Made by a program: the position numbers and the translations under genes | Shown here: positions 62,101 to 64,000 of the stretch, piece after piece | How positions within the stretch are numbered: the first letter of the stretch is position 1 | Layout: the number at the start of each line of letters is the position of its first letter | Notes under the pieces: generated by a model | Databases searched by the model: none | What the model was told of the DNA's origin: nothing | What the model saw: the letters and a program-made list of their open reading frames with translations, nothing else | From: Sclerurus mexicanus | Lineage: Eukaryota > Chordata > Aves > Passeriformes > Furnariidae | DNA: 64,000 bases | Direction: 5' to 3' | NCBI GenBank assembly: GCA_013396755.1 | Contig: VWZF01005817.1 | Coordinates: 519,578 to 583,577, forward strand

Positions 62101-64000
62101 AAGATTAATGCAGTGCAAGTAGGGAAAACATGAAGGTGGGGCTAGTGAGAGGACTGGACACATATCAAGGTGAGTGTAAGTGGCTATGGGGGACATAAAT
62201 GATGCTGCAGACAAAGTTTATGCATGAGGAGTCAAAAAGCACCCCAAAACAAAGGGAAAGAAACTGTAATAAATACTTGGTCACCTTATCCTGCATTACT
62301 CATAGCAAAGTGCTCCTAAAGCAGGAGGAGAGTGTTTAGCACCCAGATCACAGGGGCATGGAATTGCTCCTGAGATGGAAAATCATCTCTATGAAACCAA
62401 GTAGCACCCTCACTTCCTTCAGAGGGCCAGGGAGAGTTACACCCCAAAAGAGACTCCGATCTCTCACCAGGATATTGCCTTGTAGTAGGAGCCTCGCTTC
62501 ACACATGCATGTCACCCTGGACAGATTTGCCATAGAACTCTTTCCAGGTTCCAAAATTGTGTGATCTTTGCTAAGATACTCTTTACATCTTCATTGTAGA
62601 TAAAGAAAAAGGTTGGTTGACCAGATACATTTGTAATTCCGTTGTTAACTGGAAGGACAAGAAGACTTTAGTGTCTGAATTGGAGGAAGTTCTAAGGTAA
62701 GGCATTAGCTAAAGGGATATTGCTAACAGTGTAATTCAAATCTATGATCTTTGCTCTAAATCACCTTACATTTCCACTTGCATTGATTTCATATTCACTA
62801 AAACACTTTTTTGTTCCCCTCCAGAAAAATAAAGTCACCAGAGATTGGTAGAAAGGAGTCCAAGAGGTCCATTAATTCAGATGATTTAGAAGCCATACAA
62901 AAGCATGTACATCGTTTAAAAGGCTTTGAGGAAAAAATGAATAGAAGTGAATTAAAAAGCTTAAATCTATTCAGAAATTTGAAGAATGAAACATTACAGA
63001 AATTGTATGCATTTCTTGAACTGGGAAGGAATCCACATCATGATTATAAATTAAAGGAACCATATAATAAGGAAATAATTGATGAAATCTATAACTTCAC
63101 ATCACTGCAATTACTGAGTGACTTTAATGGGACTTCCATCTTTGATATAACGACCCAGTGGAAGGAAATTCAGAGTGCTTTAAAATTAGCCACAATCATT
63201 TGGAACACAGTTTTGTTAAACGATCCCAATTTTAGTGCATTGCAGAGTAAGGATGCTCTCAAAATGTTGCTCTCCACAAGCATGCCATCACTTCTGGAAG
63301 ACTTCAGAGCCCACTTAAATGGGATGCAAGAAACACCATCCTTGTTTTCAGCTGATCTGCTTAAGCCTGTGTCCTACAGGAACCTTCCAGAGCAGCTCCT
63401 AGCCCTGCAGAGGATGTTTTTTATAATGACAGGCACGAACGTGGGTTATCAGTACCTACTGCTGCCTGTGTTTGAGCTGATGCGGGAGGTGGAGAGCTCC
63501 ATGGGGGAAGCCTGGTGGGATGAGCTGAATGTCTACTGGCGCCTCGGGGAGAAACTGAGGTCGATGAAGTGGAACAACACGGGCATCGTCGCCTACAGGC
63601 AGTTCTTAGAGGTATTAAACAGCCATTTACAAAAGCTGAATAATAATTCAAGTGGTGCCTTCAGCAAGCACTTGGATCAGCTGTCAGAATTTATAGCAGC
63701 TGTGTTTGAAGAGTTTGGGGAAAGCTCTGGAGTAGCCAATATCTCACTACTCACTCAAGCCATCCAAAAGACCTTGTATATATTAAAAGACTTACAGCTG
63801 AATTATAATGTCAGTAAATTAAAATCTATAGATCTCTTCTTTAATTTTGACAATAAAACCTTCGAGAGCTTGTCTGAACTTCTGAGGACAGGGATGAAAA
63901 TCCTTCATCATACAAGTGACAGTGAAGCTTCCAGAGAAGAAATAATTAACCCCGTCTATAACTTAACACGTCTTCTACTGCAGGAGTTCAGCCAGTCGTC
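35082..64000 (+). CDS. ABCA12: ABCA12, 5' part of gene (coding exons 1-10, runs off window)
   Basis: Full-size ABCA-subfamily lipid transporter. In mammals ABCA12 moves glucosylceramides into keratinocyte lamellar granules, and its loss causes harlequin ichthyosis. Ten coding exons join in phase to 771 codons. Matches to human ABCA12 in order are LLWKNWLSVKRQP, the first membrane helix (VLISWPVVVFIILAII), YLAPRNLPSAGFFPFLQ, VPESRNASLA, the FCFTDSSLLEAL block, SQVQNDTSLWHLL and SVVLAAQNV. Exons 1-8 are therefore well supported. Exons 9 and 10 are supported by open frame, splice sites and phase, not by similarity I can recall. The window ends inside the luminal domain, so neither nucleotide-binding domain is seen. 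It is divergent from ATIC, and the human neighbours are the same pair. Confidence 0.95.
36587..36602 (+). other. G-run, possible G-quadruplex
   Basis: G8-A-G3-A-G3 preceded by seven T. It satisfies a four-run G-quadruplex pattern. It lies in ABCA12 intron 1. Confidence 0.4.
38245..38463 (+). mobile_element. CR1 LINE 3' fragment
   Basis: GGAAATCCTTCCCTGTGAGG, CCCAGAGAAGCTGTGGCTGC, GGACGGGGCTTGGAGCAACC and CAACCCAAACCATTCCATG follow the CR1 sense strand to its 3' end. It is similar to the copies at 12 kb (same strand) and 21.7 kb (opposite strand). Confidence 0.95.
39188..39281 (+). CDS. ABCA12: ABCA12 coding exon 2 (first membrane helix)
   Basis: Encodes VWSFVLISWPVVVFIILAI then IRLKFPPEPQQN, residues 24-54. 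It contains the first transmembrane segment (about 24-43) and the start of the luminal side; human has LWTLVLILWPVIIFIILAI. The acceptor is TTTTATAG. The donor GTAAGT leaves one T that makes Cys55 with exon 3. Confidence 0.97.
40096..40168 (-). mobile_element. CR1 LINE terminal fragment
   Basis: CAGAGTCATAGAATGGTTTG, AAGGACCATCTTGTTCCAAC and CCTGCCATGAGCAGGGACAC are the complement of the CR1 3' end. Only about 70 bases remain. Confidence 0.88.
46035..46240 (+). mobile_element. CR1-like fragment, diverged
   Basis: GAGGAAATGGCCCTAAGTTG, GTGCCAGGGAAGGTTCAGAT, TGGATATTAGGAAAAAGGTT and GCCCAAGGAGGTGGTGGAG follow the CR1 sense strand, in a region a few hundred bases before its 3' end. It is more diverged than most copies in the window. 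Confidence 0.75.
52665..52764 (+). mobile_element. CR1 LINE extreme 3' fragment
   Basis: GGAAGGTGTCCCTGCCCATG, GGAACGAGATGATCTTTAGG and CATTCTATGATTCTGTGATT are the CR1 3' end including its ATTCTATG-type tail. It lies about 200 bases before ABCA12 exon 3. Confidence 0.92.
52976..53123 (+). CDS. ABCA12: ABCA12 coding exon 3
   Basis: Encodes CYLAPRNLPSAGFFPFLQ, TVLCDSDARCKGTPYTPEDL and then LPRLSDISSLR, residues 55-103. The block YLAPRNLPS.GFFPFLQT.LCD.D..CK matches human ABCA12 almost position for position, with the first luminal cysteines conserved. The acceptor is CTTCCTCCAG and the donor GTAAGG. The exon is 148 nt and ends in phase 2. Confidence 0.97.
53124..55444 (+). other. ABCA12 intron 3
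   Basis: Intron of 2,321 nt. Near 54230-54310 the words CAAGGTCACACAGCAG and a GAGAGGGAAGGC stretch hint at another MIR-like remnant. Nothing else was recognised. Confidence 0.85.
55445..55533 (+). CDS. ABCA12: ABCA12 coding exon 4
   Basis: Encodes KQRSSSSIAKDNHPSAWS, AEVPESRNASL, residues 105-133. Human has RKSSNLDKDSSLSF...VPERRHASLA at this place. The acceptor is CTTCCCCCAG and the donor GTAGGT. It is 89 nt and ends with the G of Ala134. NAS is an N-glycosylation sequon. Too short and low-complexity to notice except by phase and the VPES(R/H)ASL anchor. Confidence 0.88.
55534..56531 (+). other. ABCA12 intron 4
   Basis: Intron of 998 nt. Around 56105-56170 it holds an ATTTGCAT octamer word and CCAATTAG within a stretch without repeats. 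No RNA gene or named repeat was recognised. Confidence 0.8.
56532..56695 (+). CDS. ABCA12: ABCA12 coding exon 5
   Basis: Encodes KRLKDIKQNAVIQTVVAA, FGNLVSHGEKALRNISS, PSNLTSSINMLNKILSFGK, residues 135-188. It joins exon 4 as ...RNASL-A-KRLK, paralleling human HASLATV. The C-terminal half (NLTSSINMLNKIL) aligns with human TFNGSQVLARILGLEKLL. I chose the acceptor GATGTAG because it gives the right phase; the nearby GCCGCAG at 56502 would shift the frame. The donor is GTAAGT, phase 0. The sequence is otherwise poorly conserved. Confidence 0.85.
56696..57412 (+). other. ABCA12 intron 5
   Basis: Intron of 717 nt, AT-rich. Nothing recognisable inside. Confidence 0.85.
57413..57598 (+). CDS. ABCA12: ABCA12 coding exon 6
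   Basis: Encodes SQTHYSTAANLRVLLCEV, LSRYVAHPDVSGERVAAN, ILHTFCFTDSSLLEALAQEF and RSQLSQ, residues 189-250. It aligns with human IRRELCDSYSGYIVDD, NKFCLSNMTLLESSLQEL and NKQFSQ. The acceptor is TTTGTCTCTCAG and the donor GTGAGT. It is 186 nt, phase 0 to phase 0, so it could be skipped without frame loss. Confidence 0.95.
57599..58385 (+). other. ABCA12 intron 6
   Basis: Intron of 787 nt. It contains a T15-type run near 58081-58096 and a short local duplication (TCTTATATTCCTAG twice near 58124-58152). No repeat family was recognised. Confidence 0.85.
58386..58564 (+). CDS. ABCA12: ABCA12 coding exon 7
   Basis: Encodes VQNNPQYQETFVSEMVSF, LKLVSQVQNDTSLWHLLL and LAPDVFQDNMQLQDIIDF, residues 251-309. 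It aligns with human VFQEIVRMLSFFSQVQEQ, AVWQLLSSFPNVFQND. The acceptor is ATTTGTTAAG and the donor GTAAAG. The exon is 179 nt and ends in phase 2. NDT is a glycosylation sequon. Confidence 0.95.
58565..61414 (+). other. ABCA12 intron 7
   Basis: Intron of 2,850 nt. No exon, repeat family or RNA gene was recognised. Confidence 0.85.
61415..61527 (+). CDS. ABCA12: ABCA12 coding exon 8
   Basis: Encodes SVVLAAQNVSASLVTDDRF, KPVQNGVTDPPYSLNCLEQ, residues 310-347. It aligns with human SVLLVVQKVYPRFATNEGF. The acceptor follows a long pyrimidine tract ending CCCCCCATAG. The donor is GTAAGA. The exon is 113 nt, phase 2 to phase 1. NVS is a sequon. Confidence 0.92.
61528..62599 (+). other. ABCA12 intron 8
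   Basis: Intron of 1,072 nt. It has a G6-A-G5 run at 61802-61813. Nothing else was recognised. Confidence 0.85.
62600..62696 (+). CDS. ABCA12: ABCA12 coding exon 9
   Basis: Encodes DKEKGWLTRYICNSVVNW, KDKKTLVSELEEVLR, residues 348-380. The acceptor is TCTTCATTGTAG and the donor GTAAGG. It is 97 nt; phases match exon 8 (phase 1) and exon 10 (phase 2). I recognise no specific human counterpart, so the call rests on splice signals, phase and the downstream giant exon. Confidence 0.82.
62825..64000 (+). CDS. ABCA12: ABCA12 coding exon 10, giant ectodomain exon (3' end outside window)
   Basis: Opens after acceptor TTCCCCTCCAG in the phase left by exon 9 (R380 split) and stays open to the last base: 1,176 nt, residues 381-771, with no stop. 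The protein is helical-looking, rich in L, K, N and S, with no membrane helix, and has at least eleven N-X-S/T sequons. This fits the luminal/extracellular loop between the first and second membrane helices. Two blocks repeat without gaps at an 867-nt distance (62892-63113 and 63759-63980). The related ABCA13 is known to have giant exons coding its ectodomain; human ABCA12, as I recall it, does not. It could instead be a retained intron-like frame, but 391 codons with balanced amino-acid use and a repeat pattern make a coding exon far likelier. Confidence 0.88.
62892..63113 (+). repeat. Ectodomain repeat, unit 1 (protein-level)
   Basis: 74 codons starting AIQKHVHRLK and passing ELKSLNLF, NETLQKL and KEIIDEIYNFT. 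It pairs with 63759-63980 without gaps, with about 29 identical residues counted by eye (about 39 percent). Confidence 0.85.
63759..63980 (+). repeat. Ectodomain repeat, unit 2 (protein-level)
   Basis: 74 codons starting AIQKTLYILK and passing KLKSIDLF, NKTFESL and REEIINPVYNLT. It is offset from unit 1 by exactly 867 nt (289 codons). Three sequons (NVS, NKT, NLT) fall at the same positions as NRS, NET, NFT in unit 1. Confidence 0.85.

Overview
The window is vertebrate nuclear DNA from a bird. Two observations support this. There are at least ten CR1 LINE fragments with the avian 3'-end signature (GGTTGGAAGGGACC and its complement), and two intron-rich genes resemble human ATIC and ABCA12, which are neighbours on human 2q35. 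The CR1 type (CCATGGGCAGGGACACCTT...) suggests a neoavian, possibly passerine, genome, but I cannot fix the species. There are no bacterial or viral genes, no CRISPR array and no operons. Almost all long open frames outside the exons look like chance or repeat-derived frames.

Left part (1-9150, minus strand): ATIC, the bifunctional purine enzyme AICAR transformylase / IMP cyclohydrolase. I resolve eight consecutive exons (887-8831). Splice phases agree at every junction, and the 903 coding nt (301 codons) are colinear with human residues 7-307 without an indel. The later exons lie left of the window. The tiny first coding exon is not visible. A CpG-rich block with two N positions (9061, 9148) sits where it and the promoter should be.

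Middle (9149-35081): about 26 kb of intergenic DNA between two divergent genes. It begins with a TG-rich minisatellite of about 12 units of 38-46 bp, bordered by a CR1 copy with more of the same TG-rich sequence beyond it. Further CR1 copies, MIR-like SINE remnants, a 28-bp tandem duplication and a perfect 26-bp palindrome follow. I see no gene here.

Right part (35082-64000, plus strand): the 5' portion of ABCA12, a full-size ABCA-subfamily lipid transporter. Ten coding exons join in phase to give the first 771 residues: a cytosolic start, the first membrane helix and a long luminal/extracellular domain. Coding exons 1-8 match human ABCA12 in order. Exon 10 is a giant exon, open for at least 1,176 nt and running off the window, with no counterpart I can recognise in human ABCA12. 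It contains a gapless internal repeat with an 867-nt (289-codon) period, in which three N-glycosylation sequons fall at identical positions in both copies. This is the most interesting object in the window.

ATIC makes IMP in the cytosol and ABCA12 loads lipid into epidermal lamellar bodies. They are linked by conserved gene order, not by a shared pathway.
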